DNA from: Ferdinandcohnia salidurans
GTDB taxonomy: Bacteria > Bacillota > Bacilli > Bacillales > Bacillaceae_L
NCBI RefSeq assembly: GCF_042680725.1
Contig: NZ_JBHUEK010000025.1
Coordinates: 620,001-684,000, forward strand
Direction of reading: 5' to 3'
Length of the DNA: 64,000 bases
In this document: one piece after another, positions 34,443-43,613 of the stretch
How the letters are laid out: each line of letters begins with the position of its first letter
Position numbering within the stretch: position 1 is the first letter of the stretch
Translations under genes and position numbers: made by a program
Notes under the pieces: generated by a model
What the model saw: the letters and a program-made list of their open reading frames with translations, nothing else
The model's database searches: none
Told to the model about the DNA's origin: nothing

Positions 34443-35780
34443 TTAAAAGGAAATATATTGACGTGGGTTCACTGCGTTTGAGTGTCCTCCACTGTATTGA
34501 GTTGGACTATAGGGTCCGTTATAGATTTCAAAATGAAGATGCGGACCAGTCGAGTCACCTGTATTCCCCATGTATCCGATCAAATCTCCTTGTTCCACTC
34601 GGTCGTATTGACCAACGAAACGTTCCTGTAAGTGCGCATAAACGGTGGTCATTTGACGTCCATTGATATAGTGGGTAATCATGATGACATTACCGTAGCT
34701 ACTTTCAAGGCGTGAGCGTGTAACCGTACCGCCTGCTGCCGCATAAATTGGAATGTTTCCTGGTCGTCCACCTTTTCCGATATCAATCCCAAAATGCATT
34801 TTTCCCCAGCGCATTCCAAATTCGGATGTGACTCGGCCTGTTGTTGGATTAATAAACCCACTATTGTTCACAGCAGCTGGAGGTGCTGGTGGTAGTGGTG
34901 GCAGTGTAGTACCAGCTTCTTCGGCCTTTTTCCGTTCCTCTTCAGCCTTTTTCCGTTCTTCTTCGGCTTTTCTTCGTTGCTCTTCAAGTTCCTTTTGCCT
35001 TTGATTCCATGCATTGATTTCCATTTGAATTGCCTTTTCCTGCGCAGCTAATAATTCTCCAACATCCTCTAACGCATGGAGCTCTTCATGCATTTTCTGC
35101 TCCTGGGCCTCTAATTGCTTCATCACTTTATTTTGTTCTTGAATTTGTGCTTGGAGCTGAACCTCTAACCGATCAAGTTCTTTTAATTGGTCTTCCTGCT
35201 GTGCAAGTAAGGTCTTTACCTCTGCTTTATTTTCCTCAAGTAATTTAATATCTGCTTCATGTTCTTTCATAATTTCACGGTCAGCTTGTACAAATGTAGA
35301 TACCGCACTAACTCGGTTGATAAAATCATTAAAACTTTTTGCACCGAGTAACACATCTACATAACTAACCACTCCACCACTTTGCTGAAGACTGCGCATC
35401 CGCTCCTTGATAAGCTCGTCCCGTTTTTGAATCCGTTCCTCGAGCACTTTCATTTCCGCCTCAAGACGCTCAATTTCTTCTTTCGTTTCTTGAATCTTTG
35501 CTTTTATACTCTCAATTTTACCTCTCGTTTCACTCACTGCAAAATCAAGTCTTTTGATTTCCTGCTCAACACTAACCTGTTGTTGTTTGACTTCATTAAG
35601 AGCCCCCTCCTTTTGGGAGATTTCAGACTCTACTTCTGTCTTTTTTTCCTGAACTTCTTGCTTTTCATTTTCTAGCTCTTCATTCTTTTGAACCGCTAAT
35701 ACAGTATTAGGCATAGATGTCAATAAACTTCCAAGTCCTATTGATATACCCATTCCAATCATAAGAAGTTTTCTTTTCAA
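34443..35780 (-). CDS. Secreted coiled-coil M23 (LytM) murein hydrolase or activator
   Basis: This 445-residue protein has a signal peptide (MKRKLLMIGMGISIGLGSLL, cleavage near residue 30), a long coiled coil (about 35-290) ending in a repetitive basic/acidic helix (RRKAEEERKKAEEERKKAEE), a short proline-rich linker, and a C-terminal M23 domain (about 315-440). Zinc ligands are visible in HFGIDIG and HLHFEI. The domain plan matches EnvC/PcsB-like regulators that work with FtsEX, and many bacillar D,L-endopeptidases. The start is TTG 35780 with AAGGAG 10 bases upstream; the nearby ATG is out of frame. Confidence 0.87.
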   Translation of the reverse strand: MKRKLLMIGMGISIGLGSLLTSMPNTVLAVQKNEELENEKQEVQEKKTEVESEISQKEGALNEVKQQQVSVEQEIKRLDFAVSETRGKIESIKAKIQETKEEIERLEAEMKVLEERIQKRDELIKERMRSLQQSGGVVSYVDVLLGAKSFNDFINRVSAVSTFVQADREIMKEHEADIKLLEENKAEVKTLLAQQEDQLKELDRLEVQLQAQIQEQNKVMKQLEAQEQKMHEELHALEDVGELLAAQEKAIQMEINAWNQRQKELEEQRRKAEEERKKAEEERKKAEEAGTTLPPLPPAPPAAVNNSGFINPTTGRVTSEFGMRWGKMHFGIDIGKGGRPGNIPIYAAAGGTVTRSRLESSYGNVIMITHYINGRQMTTVYAHLQERFVGQYDRVEQGDLIGYMGNTGDSTGPHLHFEIYNGPYSPTQYSGGHSNAVNPRQYISF

Positions 35781-36111
35781 CCGGCCACATCTCCTTCTAC
35801 CAAACTAGCAACCTATAAAAAGATGAAAAATATTCATTTTTCACCAAAAGTATCATATTTTGCTATATATTCTCACGTTTTGTATTATATCATAAAAAAT
35901 TGTCTTAAAACGTCAAAGTAATATTACAATTATATTTCATAAACACTTGAAAATACTAGATTTGCTTAGATTTTTGGACAAGCGCTAGGGACGCTAAATT
36001 CCCCAAAAATTCGACAAGCATCTTGAATTATACTATAAAAAAACTCACCGTATGAAGGTGAGTTTAGTTTCCAGTTAGAACTGGTTCGTTTTCATTTGTT
36101 GGCGTTGCAAT
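35781..36111. other. Intergenic region upstream of the M23 gene
   Basis: About 330 AT-rich bases. It holds the leftward promoter region of the M23 gene and, at its right end, the terminator of the operon ending with the racemase. No gene or other motif was recognised. Confidence 0.5.
36034..36065 (-). terminator. Terminator of the ATP-grasp/MurE-like/asnB/C39/racemase operon
   Basis: On the minus strand AAACTCACC pairs with GGTGAGTTT and is followed by a T-run. Confidence 0.82.
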
Positions 36112-36819
36112 TTATTTTACATGCTTACCTGAACGTAAAATCGATCTTTCAACAAGTACATTCATTGCATCAATACTGCTTTTAACAGCCTCATCACTTA
36201 ATTTAATACAGGACAATTCCGTACAAGCCAATATTACGATTTTACAATGCTCTTGTTCAACAAGATGTTTGATTAGCTGTTCAAGTTCACTAGAATCAAC
36301 ATCAAGATCACTTTTTACATTGTTATAAATAATATCCATGACCTTTTCTTGTAAGCTATCATTTGGAGCCAACAGCTCTAGGTTATATTTCTTACAAACA
36401 TCTGCATAGATTCCACTGCGAATCGTACCGTTTGTTGCAAGAATTCCGACCTTCGTACCTTCACCATGCCGATTATGAATTTCTTTAATTGTTTCTTCGA
36501 CCATGTTGATGATAGGGATATTCGTCAGCTTCTGAAGCTCATCGTAAAAATAATGAGATGTGTTACAAGGAATTGCAATATTAGCGACACCCGCTGCTTC
36601 TAGCAACTTGAAATCATTTTTAACAGCATCTAAGAACGTCTCGCCTGTATTTGTAAGGATTGCATTTGTCCGGTCTGGAAGGGTAGCATGATTAAGAATT
36701 ACCATATTTAGATGGTCCTGGTCCTTATGTGCTTCTGTTTGGTTGACAATTTTATCAAAAAATACAGAAGTAGCCTTTGGACCCATGCCACCGATAACGC
36801 CTAATGTTTTTTGTTCCAT
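36112..36819 (-). CDS. Aspartate/glutamate racemase-family protein
   Basis: This 235-residue cofactor-independent racemase has both catalytic cysteines: Cys85 in IPCNTSHY and Cys199 in ILACTELS, plus the N-terminal GVIGGMGPKAT loop. Family members usually interconvert L- and D-aspartate; glutamate racemase MurI is more distant. It is the last gene of a five-gene operon, 20 bases after the C39 peptidase gene, with AGGTGTTAAC before the ATG. The operon's ATP-grasp ligase and asparagine synthetase make D-aspartate supply the likeliest role, by analogy with the racemase beside the D-aspartate ligase gene of Enterococcus faecium. Confidence 0.85.
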   Translation of the reverse strand: MEQKTLGVIGGMGPKATSVFFDKIVNQTEAHKDQDHLNMVILNHATLPDRTNAILTNTGETFLDAVKNDFKLLEAAGVANIAIPCNTSHYFYDELQKLTNIPIINMVEETIKEIHNRHGEGTKVGILATNGTIRSGIYADVCKKYNLELLAPNDSLQEKVMDIIYNNVKSDLDVDSSELEQLIKHLVEQEHCKIVILACTELSCIKLSDEAVKSSIDAMNVLVERSILRSGKHVK

Positions 36820-36839
36820 GTTAACACCTAGTTTCGTTT

Positions 36840-37625
36840 TTACTTAACAGTCATTGCATGACTCCCTAAGTCAACATAGCTCGCAAAAAACGCATCTGCA
36901 TCGTATGTGACTTGACCTTGCAACGGATTCATGACATGCACCTTATCACCTACATAACCATTAAGAACCACAGCATGCAAGTTTGTAGGAGCATTAAACT
37001 CTGTTTTTGAGTCACGAATATTCCAAGAATAATTAACCTTTTTCTTACTTAAGTCTAGAGTTACCCAAACAACCACAGGGTTCCCTTCTTCAAGCTCCAT
37101 TATGATTTCCTCACGAGTGCTTCCACTTAGGTCAACAGGTTCTATTTGAGCCCCTTCTTTTCCTAAATACGCATTCGCTGCTTGTACAATTGGAGGGGCA
37201 TAAGAGAAGAATCCGCTCCATTCTCTTGGGTTTCCTGCATATGCCTTATTAGGATCTGGTCCATATAGAACATTGTTGATCGTTGTAAAAGGCTCCTTCG
37301 GTAAATAATGATCAGCCATATCCACTTTTGAAACTCTATAACCGTGAAAATTCAACACGGAAGTAAGTGACGTAATTTCACAGCCGTTTGGGAGCTCCGG
37401 TAATTGTAGAATCTTTTCAACTGGTATGAATACTTCTACTTTACCATTTGACACCTCTCGATATGGGTTCTTTTCCTGGGCATACACATGCTGCAACCCA
37501 GTTGAGAACCCGTCTGTTCCTTCAATCAAACTTCTAGCAATGCCTTTAACCGTTTCGACATTCAGCATTAAATAAACGACACAAACGAAATTCAAAAATA
37601 ATAGTCCTCTTACTATTTTTTTCAC
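36840..37625 (-). CDS. Membrane-anchored C39-type cysteine peptidase (PF13529-like)
   Basis: This 261-residue protein starts MKKIVRGLLFLNFVCVVYLM, an uncleaved signal anchor that puts the rest outside the cell. The papain-like C39_2 domain (about residues 65-260) has the catalytic Cys82 in LPNGCEITSL, His217 in NLHAVVLNGY, and Asn in VMNPLQG. These proteins are widespread, mostly uncharacterised bacillar peptidases. In this operon it may act on a peptide branch of the wall; that is inference. GTG 37625 follows AAAGGGG at about 9 bases; the longer TTG frame lacks a ribosome-binding site. Confidence 0.82.
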   Translation of the reverse strand: MKKIVRGLLFLNFVCVVYLMLNVETVKGIARSLIEGTDGFSTGLQHVYAQEKNPYREVSNGKVEVFIPVEKILQLPELPNGCEITSLTSVLNFHGYRVSKVDMADHYLPKEPFTTINNVLYGPDPNKAYAGNPREWSGFFSYAPPIVQAANAYLGKEGAQIEPVDLSGSTREEIIMELEEGNPVVVWVTLDLSKKKVNYSWNIRDSKTEFNAPTNLHAVVLNGYVGDKVHVMNPLQGQVTYDADAFFASYVDLGSHAMTVK

Positions 37626-37702
37626 TTCTATCTGCCCCTTTACTCTGTAAGACAATCATTAGACAATTACTAGAAACCATGTATATGTGAAAAGAACAGA
37701 CT

Positions 37703-39550
37703 TTATAACTCAACAAAAAATTTCTTGTACCATACAAGGAATACATAGACCGTATAGATGTATCTTGCGTAGTTATGTCTTCCGTGGAAATGGTCATCAA
37801 GATATTTAACGAGCTCTTCTGTATGGAAGAATTCTTTCGCAATATCGGATTCAAACATTTCTTTTACAATGTTGTAGTATTTCTCTTCACGGAGCCAGTG
37901 TCTCATTGGAACTGGGAATCCAACCTTTTCACGATTTGACCATTCCTCTGGTAGCACTTTTTTCGATGCTGCACGAAGAGCATACTTTGTATCTATTTGA
38001 TTCACACGCAAATTACTTGGGATGTGTGATGCCATGGACATCACTTCTTTATCTAAGAACGGAACCCGTAATTCAATCGAGTGAGCCATACTCATTTTGT
38101 CTGCTTTTAAAAGGATATCCCCTGGCAACCAAAGTTTAAGGTCAAGATACTGCATTTTAGTGACATCGTCTTTTCCCTTTACATCATCATACACTTTTTT
38201 CGTAATACTTTGAATAGAAGGGCCGGTTTGATATTCCTCTTTTAAGACTTTACGAGCATCTTCTTCCTCGAATACTTTTGCTTGGCCGATGAACTTTTCT
38301 TCTACCGGTTGGCCACCTTTTACAAGGAAGTTTGTGATAGTATTTTTCGGAAGAGCACCACTTACAGCGGCTATCGCACGACGAATCCCAAATGGAATCT
38401 TTTCGTATTTTTCTAGCTTCGCAGACTTCTGGTACCAGACATAGCCTCCGAAGATCTCATCTGCCCCTTCACCAGAAAGAACAACTGTTACATGCTCACT
38501 TGCTAATTTTGATAAAAAGTATAACGGAACAGAGGATAAATTTGATTGCGGTTCGTCCATGTGGTATTGGATTGTTGGTAGCATTTCAAATGCCTGATCT
38601 GCCGTCATCAGTTCTTTATAGTTCTCTATTTCAAGTATGTCGGATAAGTCTTTAGCCAAATTGGTTTCATTGAAAATTCCTTCATAATCCTGGAATCCAA
38701 CAGAAAACGTTTTGTTTGGCATTAATAAAGCGGTGATATAACTAGAGTCAACCCCACCGGATAAGAAAGAGCCAACTTTAACATCACTGATTTTGTGATA
38801 GTTAACCGATTCTTTTAATGTATTATTAATTTCTTCAATATAGTGGTCAAGTCCTTTATTATCTGCATCAAAATTAACATCCCAATATGGCTTAATTTCA
38901 AGATTTCCTTTTTTATAAATCATGTAATGCCCAGGCTTTAATTTATAGACACCCTTGAAGAAAGTCTCATCAAGCACTGAATATTGGAAGGTTAAATATG
39001 GTTTTATCGCATCTTTATTTAACTCTTTCTTAAATGCTGGCTGCTTTAAAAATGCTTTGATTTCAGAGCCGAAAATAAGTGAGTTGTCTGTTGTATTTTG
39101 TGAATAGTATAAAGGCTTAATTCCAAAGAAGTCACGCGCCAAAAACATGGATTCATTGTTTTTATCCCAAATTGCAAATGCAAACATCCCGCGTACCTTT
39201 TGTAAAAGGTCTACTCCATATTCTTCATAAGCATGGATGACGACTTCGCTGTCTGCATCACTTTTGAAAATATGACCTTTTTGAATGAGATCCTCGCGAA
39301 GTTCTTGATAGTTATAGATTTCGCCATTGAAGACTAATACACAGCTCCCGTCTTCATTGAACATTGGCTGACTTCCTTCTTCCGATAAGTCAATGATACT
39401 TAGGCGACGAAAACCTAATGTTGCATGTTCGTCCGAATAGTGATTACCACTATCTGGACCTCTATGAATTATTGTATCCATCATTTCATTTATTACTTGT
39501 ACTTTATCTATTTCAAGCTTTGAATCAGCAAAACCAACGAAGCCACACAT
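37703..39550 (-). CDS. asnB: Asparagine synthetase (glutamine-hydrolysing), AsnB/AsnO/AsnH type
   Basis: This 615-residue protein starts MCGFVGFADS; Cys2 is the glutaminase nucleophile after Met removal. The N-terminal class II glutaminase domain (about 1-200; HRGPDSG, FNGEIYNY) precedes the synthetase domain with the PP-loop SFLSGGVDSSY and LSGEGADEIFGGY. It amidates a carboxylate using glutamine and ATP. The sequence resembles B. subtilis AsnO. Housekeeping asparagine synthesis is possible, but AsnH of Lactococcus amidates D-Asp in peptidoglycan precursors, and this operon context favours a similar job. ATG 39550 follows AAAGGTGATTATAACT. Confidence 0.9.
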   Translation of the reverse strand: MCGFVGFADSKLEIDKVQVINEMMDTIIHRGPDSGNHYSDEHATLGFRRLSIIDLSEEGSQPMFNEDGSCVLVFNGEIYNYQELREDLIQKGHIFKSDADSEVVIHAYEEYGVDLLQKVRGMFAFAIWDKNNESMFLARDFFGIKPLYYSQNTTDNSLIFGSEIKAFLKQPAFKKELNKDAIKPYLTFQYSVLDETFFKGVYKLKPGHYMIYKKGNLEIKPYWDVNFDADNKGLDHYIEEINNTLKESVNYHKISDVKVGSFLSGGVDSSYITALLMPNKTFSVGFQDYEGIFNETNLAKDLSDILEIENYKELMTADQAFEMLPTIQYHMDEPQSNLSSVPLYFLSKLASEHVTVVLSGEGADEIFGGYVWYQKSAKLEKYEKIPFGIRRAIAAVSGALPKNTITNFLVKGGQPVEEKFIGQAKVFEEEDARKVLKEEYQTGPSIQSITKKVYDDVKGKDDVTKMQYLDLKLWLPGDILLKADKMSMAHSIELRVPFLDKEVMSMASHIPSNLRVNQIDTKYALRAASKKVLPEEWSNREKVGFPVPMRHWLREEKYYNIVKEMFESDIAKEFFHTEELVKYLDDHFHGRHNYARYIYTVYVFLVWYKKFFVEL

Positions 39551-39604
39551 AGTTATAATCACCTTTACATCTTAGATTTTTACAGATCGCTTTTGCCTTT
39601 TATT

Positions 39605-41185
39605 TTACCCATCACTGCGTCCTAGCATTTGGCGTTGTTCTTTTGTTAGTCCGGCTACACGGTTGCGTAATGGGAAGAATAATTTTTCACGTGATAAATT
39701 AGGTCTCATTTTTGCAATTTGCTGTAGGGCAACACCTGCACCGTAGTCCATGCCTTGTGCACCCGCAAGGATTACAACATCCCCTGGCTCAGCATGGGTT
39801 AAGGCTTGTTCAATGGCGTCATCAAGCTCATCGTAAAGAGCAACCTGAATTCCTGCCTCTGTCATAACTTCCTCGAACACGGCTGTTTCTTCATCAGTTA
39901 CGTAGTCCTTTGAAGTGACATGGGAGACGCTCTTTGTGGCAATGATTTCGTTGAACCCTAACGTTTTTGCCCACTTGACGATAGCCTCTGCATTTTCACG
40001 GTTAACCGTCGGGCCTCGCTCTCCACGAATCGCATAGACTAAATGGAGATCCTTATATTCCATATATTTTAAAGTTTGAAGGGTCACATCAATATTCCCT
40101 GCATTCGCAAAGTGATCATCAACGATTTTAATGTCCTCTTCAAAAATAAACTCAAAGCGACGTTCCACTCCACCAAAGTTTTTTAATCCTTTTTGTATGG
40201 AGGATACCGGCACTCCGCAAAGAAGCCCAATTGTAATAGCCACCATCGCATTATACACAGAGTGCAAACCAGGAACAGATAGTTCGATCTTGAATTCGCC
40301 TGGTTCAATCTTGGTTTCATAGCGAGAAAAAGGCTTTAAAATCTCAATTGTAAACTTCGCTCTACCAGTGGTCAAATCCAAATTTTTGCAGGCAATATGA
40401 CCATCTTTGCTGTCTAAACCAAATGTAATAACCTGTGCCTTCGTTTGATCAATTAAGGAAGTAGAATACTCATCATCCAGATTTAAAATGGCAAAGCTTT
40501 TTTCACTTGCATGGCGGATTAAACCTGATTTCACTTCAAAATACTTTTCAAAAGAGCCGTGGGAATCAATGTGCTCACGACTGATATTATTTAGAGTGAC
40601 AATATCATAATCTACCGCTTCAACACGATGTGTTTCTAGTGCGTTTGATGAAACCTCCATTGTCACATGGGATACATCTTTATCTACCATTTGACCCAAG
40701 TAGAACTGTAGATCAAGGGATTCAGGAGTTGTTAGTTCAGAAGGAATCGCAAAATCGTCAATCTTAATGGATACTGTACCAATAAGACCTGTTCTGTAAC
40801 CTTCTTCCTCTAAAATGGCATTCGTCATAAACGAAGTTGTAGTTTTCCCGTTTGTTGCTGTAATCCCAATCATATTCATTTTTTCAGATGGCTTCCCATA
40901 AAACTCAGCTGCAAGACGAGCTAATGCAATACGGCTATTTTTTACCACGATTTGAGGAATCTCTAATCCTTCTTGCACATCCTCAACAACACAAGCCACT
41001 GCACCATTTGAAATTGCCTGCGAGAGGTATTTATGGCCATCTGTTTTATAGCCTTTTATACATACGAAAAGATGTCCGTCCTTTACCTTTCCAGAATGGT
41101 ATGATAGTCCACTAATTTCAATATCCTGATCATCAATGGTTTTTTGAACCTCAATTGCTGTTAGAAGCTCATGTAATTTAACCAT
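39605..41185 (-). CDS. MurE-like Mur ligase with a divergent amino-acid-binding domain
   Basis: This 526-residue protein has the three-domain Mur ligase plan. The ATP loop GITATNGKTTTS (residues 107-118), the MEVSSNAL motif and the downstream lysine position (FEVKSGLI) are intact. The C-terminal domain is not: where MurE has DYAHTPD this protein has DDHFANAGN, where it has GCGGDRDRGKRP this has AIRGERGPTVNRE, and the DNPR diaminopimelate motif is absent. So it probably adds a different residue, or acts on a different acceptor, than housekeeping MurE. It starts 16 bases after the ATP-grasp gene with GAGGGAACAAA before the ATG. Confidence 0.82.
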   Translation of the reverse strand: MVKLHELLTAIEVQKTIDDQDIEISGLSYHSGKVKDGHLFVCIKGYKTDGHKYLSQAISNGAVACVVEDVQEGLEIPQIVVKNSRIALARLAAEFYGKPSEKMNMIGITATNGKTTTSFMTNAILEEEGYRTGLIGTVSIKIDDFAIPSELTTPESLDLQFYLGQMVDKDVSHVTMEVSSNALETHRVEAVDYDIVTLNNISREHIDSHGSFEKYFEVKSGLIRHASEKSFAILNLDDEYSTSLIDQTKAQVITFGLDSKDGHIACKNLDLTTGRAKFTIEILKPFSRYETKIEPGEFKIELSVPGLHSVYNAMVAITIGLLCGVPVSSIQKGLKNFGGVERRFEFIFEEDIKIVDDHFANAGNIDVTLQTLKYMEYKDLHLVYAIRGERGPTVNRENAEAIVKWAKTLGFNEIIATKSVSHVTSKDYVTDEETAVFEEVMTEAGIQVALYDELDDAIEQALTHAEPGDVVILAGAQGMDYGAGVALQQIAKMRPNLSREKLFFPLRNRVAGLTKEQRQMLGRSDG

Positions 41186-41201
41186 TTTGTTCCCTCTTTT
41201 C

Positions 41202-42377
41202 TTAACGTTTCTTTGATTTCTTTCCTGATATCATTTTTACAAATGAGATAAACGGTTTTGGATCGTTCCAGTCCCAAATTGCGTAGGCCTTTGGTTTAAA
41301 ATAAGAACGAATAACTTCACCAAGTGAAAGCTGACCTGTTTTTAGATAGCCCTTCACAGCATAAAAATCCTCATAGGCATACCAAAACACTTGATTCGTA
41401 TCATGCTTAAGGCCTTTTGGAGGAAGTGGATTACCCGTAAGTTCTCGATATGTAATGTAAGGGAAGTTAAAACCTACTTTATTTAATAACACATTAAAAT
41501 TGGTAATCCTCACATTTAATTCAATTAAATAATATTGTCCAGTTTCGGCATCCTTTTTAAACTCAATTTCTACAAATCCTTTAAAGCCAATCGCCTCTAA
41601 AAAGCGCGAACCGATTTCATATAACTCAGGAACATAGCGTTGCCCTGTGTACACAGACGCCCCAAAATTGATCGGATATTGGCGGAATTTTTGAGCAGTC
41701 ACCCAATGAGTAACCTTCGCATCCTGATTTAAATAAGCATCAAAGGTATACATATGATCATCAAATCCTGGAATGATTCGCTGAACAATTACCTCTTGTT
41801 TCGCTTCCTTTGCCTTTTGGAGAGCTTCGTCTAACTCCTCGCGATTGTTAACGATAAATAACTTTTTACGAAAAATCGAAACAAAGGTTGGTGAATCAGT
41901 TGGCTTTACAACGCATGGATATTTGATCGTTTCCTCGATCTTTTCATAAAAATTTTCTTCATTTAAACGAACCGTTTCTGGAACAAGCATTCCATGTTCA
42001 GTTGCTAACTGATGAAGGAGTTGTTTATCCATTGTTTTCGTATAAAGACCCTGCTCCGTTTGCGGAATGAGATAGTACTCTTTTAGTTCATTTAAATATT
42101 GGTCAATGACCTCCACATAGTTGTCATGACAAGGGATCAGAACAGGCTTTGCTGTCTGCTTTCTTGCATATTCTTTTAAAAAAGCAATAAAGCCTTCTGT
42201 ATCTTTTCTGTAATGTGGTGCAATAATATGCTCCGTACAGTATTTTGAATCTGCACCATACGTATTTTCATATGAATAATCCACTGCAACCGTATGTATA
42301 CCTTGTCTCCCTAAACACCTTATCGTGCTTAACCCTATATAGTAATTGCAACCTAAAATGACTGCTTTATTATTCAT
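41202..42377 (-). CDS. ATP-grasp carboxylate-amine ligase, D-aspartate-ligase-like
   Basis: This 391-residue ATP-grasp protein has an N-terminal Rossmann-like domain (AVILGCNYYIGLST), the ATP-binding core (YPCVVKPTDSP, VIVQRIIPGFDDHMYTFDAY) and the metal-binding FVEIEFKKDAETGQYYLIEL then NVRITN. Order and motifs resemble the ATP-grasp ligase Asl of Enterococcus faecium that adds D-aspartate to lysine of peptidoglycan precursors, as I recall it. It is first in a five-gene operon with a MurE-like ligase, asparagine synthetase, C39 peptidase and aspartate racemase. The substrate is inferred from these neighbours. Confidence 0.78.
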   Translation of the reverse strand: MNNKAVILGCNYYIGLSTIRCLGRQGIHTVAVDYSYENTYGADSKYCTEHIIAPHYRKDTEGFIAFLKEYARKQTAKPVLIPCHDNYVEVIDQYLNELKEYYLIPQTEQGLYTKTMDKQLLHQLATEHGMLVPETVRLNEENFYEKIEETIKYPCVVKPTDSPTFVSIFRKKLFIVNNREELDEALQKAKEAKQEVIVQRIIPGFDDHMYTFDAYLNQDAKVTHWVTAQKFRQYPINFGASVYTGQRYVPELYEIGSRFLEAIGFKGFVEIEFKKDAETGQYYLIELNVRITNFNVLLNKVGFNFPYITYRELTGNPLPPKGLKHDTNQVFWYAYEDFYAVKGYLKTGQLSLGEVIRSYFKPKAYAIWDWNDPKPFISFVKMISGKKSKKR

Positions 42378-42684
42378 TTTTTATCGATCTCCCTAGTATC
42401 TATATCAAAATTACGCCCTACTGAATAAGTAGACATGAATTGCTATATACGTTTTTTCGACAATTATCACATTCTCCATATTGACACAGAATAATGGGTC
42501 TTTCAAGATGAAATACACCTTAATTCCGCTTGTTATCAAGCTGTAACATAAATGAAAAATAGAAACAAAAAATAGAGTACAATATATATACGTTCGTACT
42601 CCATACCCCATTTTCGACTAGTTTCCCCATTTTAGTAGATTTATCATCTTTGTTCTATTATATACCATCGGCTAAACGATCTCT
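42378..42684. other. Intergenic region upstream of the ATP-grasp operon
   Basis: 307 AT-rich bases. It must contain the leftward promoter of the five-gene operon. A 6-bp inverted repeat GAGTAC-N15-GTACTC occurs at 42575-42601. No gene, riboswitch or terminator was recognised. Confidence 0.5.
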
Positions 42685-43440
42685 TTACGACTTAATCGGA
42701 AAGCGAAACTCTTTATTGCTCTGTCCCGTACTAGCGTGCACCCGCTCAACATATTGAATTTCTGTATCCGACATTAATAATACGGTCGAGCTTCTTGTCC
42801 CATACCCATTTGTTTGAATAAATAATGAAGAAAGAATCCGTTCCCATTCGAGAGACACGCCAGTTTTGGGTAGAAGGTTGTCGTTCGGGCGGTCTGTGTT
42901 TTGGAGTAGCTCGAACAGGTTTTCTACTAAATCTTCTCCTTTAATGATCTTTGAAAGTTCCTCTTTACCTTTTTGAACTTTCGGCCAACCTGTATCAAGT
43001 AAATGGTTGCTTAGCCCGTGGATACCTGGTTGTACCTTTTCCAAACTTTTTCCGACATTCGAATAATAATAGAGATGTTCTGGGTCACCTACTAAGAGAT
43101 TGTAGCCGGGATACTGGGAGTTCGTCCCTTCTAGCTGCTGCATATACTCCGCAATATCGCCTTTATAGATGAGAGCATCTTTTACAAGTGTTCCTCTAGA
43201 TTGTTTTCCTACTGAGACTTCACTTGGATCCCGATAATTCGTTATAGCTGCAAAACGTCCAGCTTTGGTGACACCCATCCAGGTTCCCATTTTTTCAAGA
43301 TCTCTTCCAGCCAACAAAGTAGGCTCATCCTCCCAAAAATGAATCGGAGCCGTTGGCCGTTGAAGAAACTCATCCCGGTTGGCCGCAACAATTAATTTAT
43401 AAACAGGATGTGCCTGATAGGCAAACAAAATTAAACACAA
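42685..43440 (-). CDS. NRDE/TANGO2-family protein
   Basis: This 251-residue protein belongs to the family named for its NRDE motif, here AANRDEFLQRPTAP at about residues 20-33. Reading from the TTG at 43440 gives MCLILFAY, the family's conserved N-terminus with Cys2 (an N-terminal-nucleophile-like position); GGTGGG lies just before it. The other family block is GTWMGVTKAGRFAAITNYRD. Biochemical function is unsettled; eukaryotic TANGO2 has been linked to haem and lipid handling. It is a single gene downstream of the 52-bp repeat array. Confidence 0.85.
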   Translation of the reverse strand: MCLILFAYQAHPVYKLIVAANRDEFLQRPTAPIHFWEDEPTLLAGRDLEKMGTWMGVTKAGRFAAITNYRDPSEVSVGKQSRGTLVKDALIYKGDIAEYMQQLEGTNSQYPGYNLLVGDPEHLYYYSNVGKSLEKVQPGIHGLSNHLLDTGWPKVQKGKEELSKIIKGEDLVENLFELLQNTDRPNDNLLPKTGVSLEWERILSSLFIQTNGYGTRSSTVLLMSDTEIQYVERVHASTGQSNKEFRFPIKS

Positions 43441-43613
43441 TCTACCCACCGCCCTTTTTCACAAATTATAACATTTATATGGTCCTCTTGTGAGACATTA
43501 GGCTTTTATTCAAAATAATGAATCTAAATATATTTGACCGTTATCGTATAGGAAAGCCTAAGATATGAAGTGTAAACTGACATTGTCTTTGATAAGAGAT
43601 AAAATGTGATTCG

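Noticed and set aside
42575..42601. LexA/SOS box
   Set aside because: The inverted repeat GAGTAC-N15-GTACTC does not match CGAAC-N4-GTTCG.
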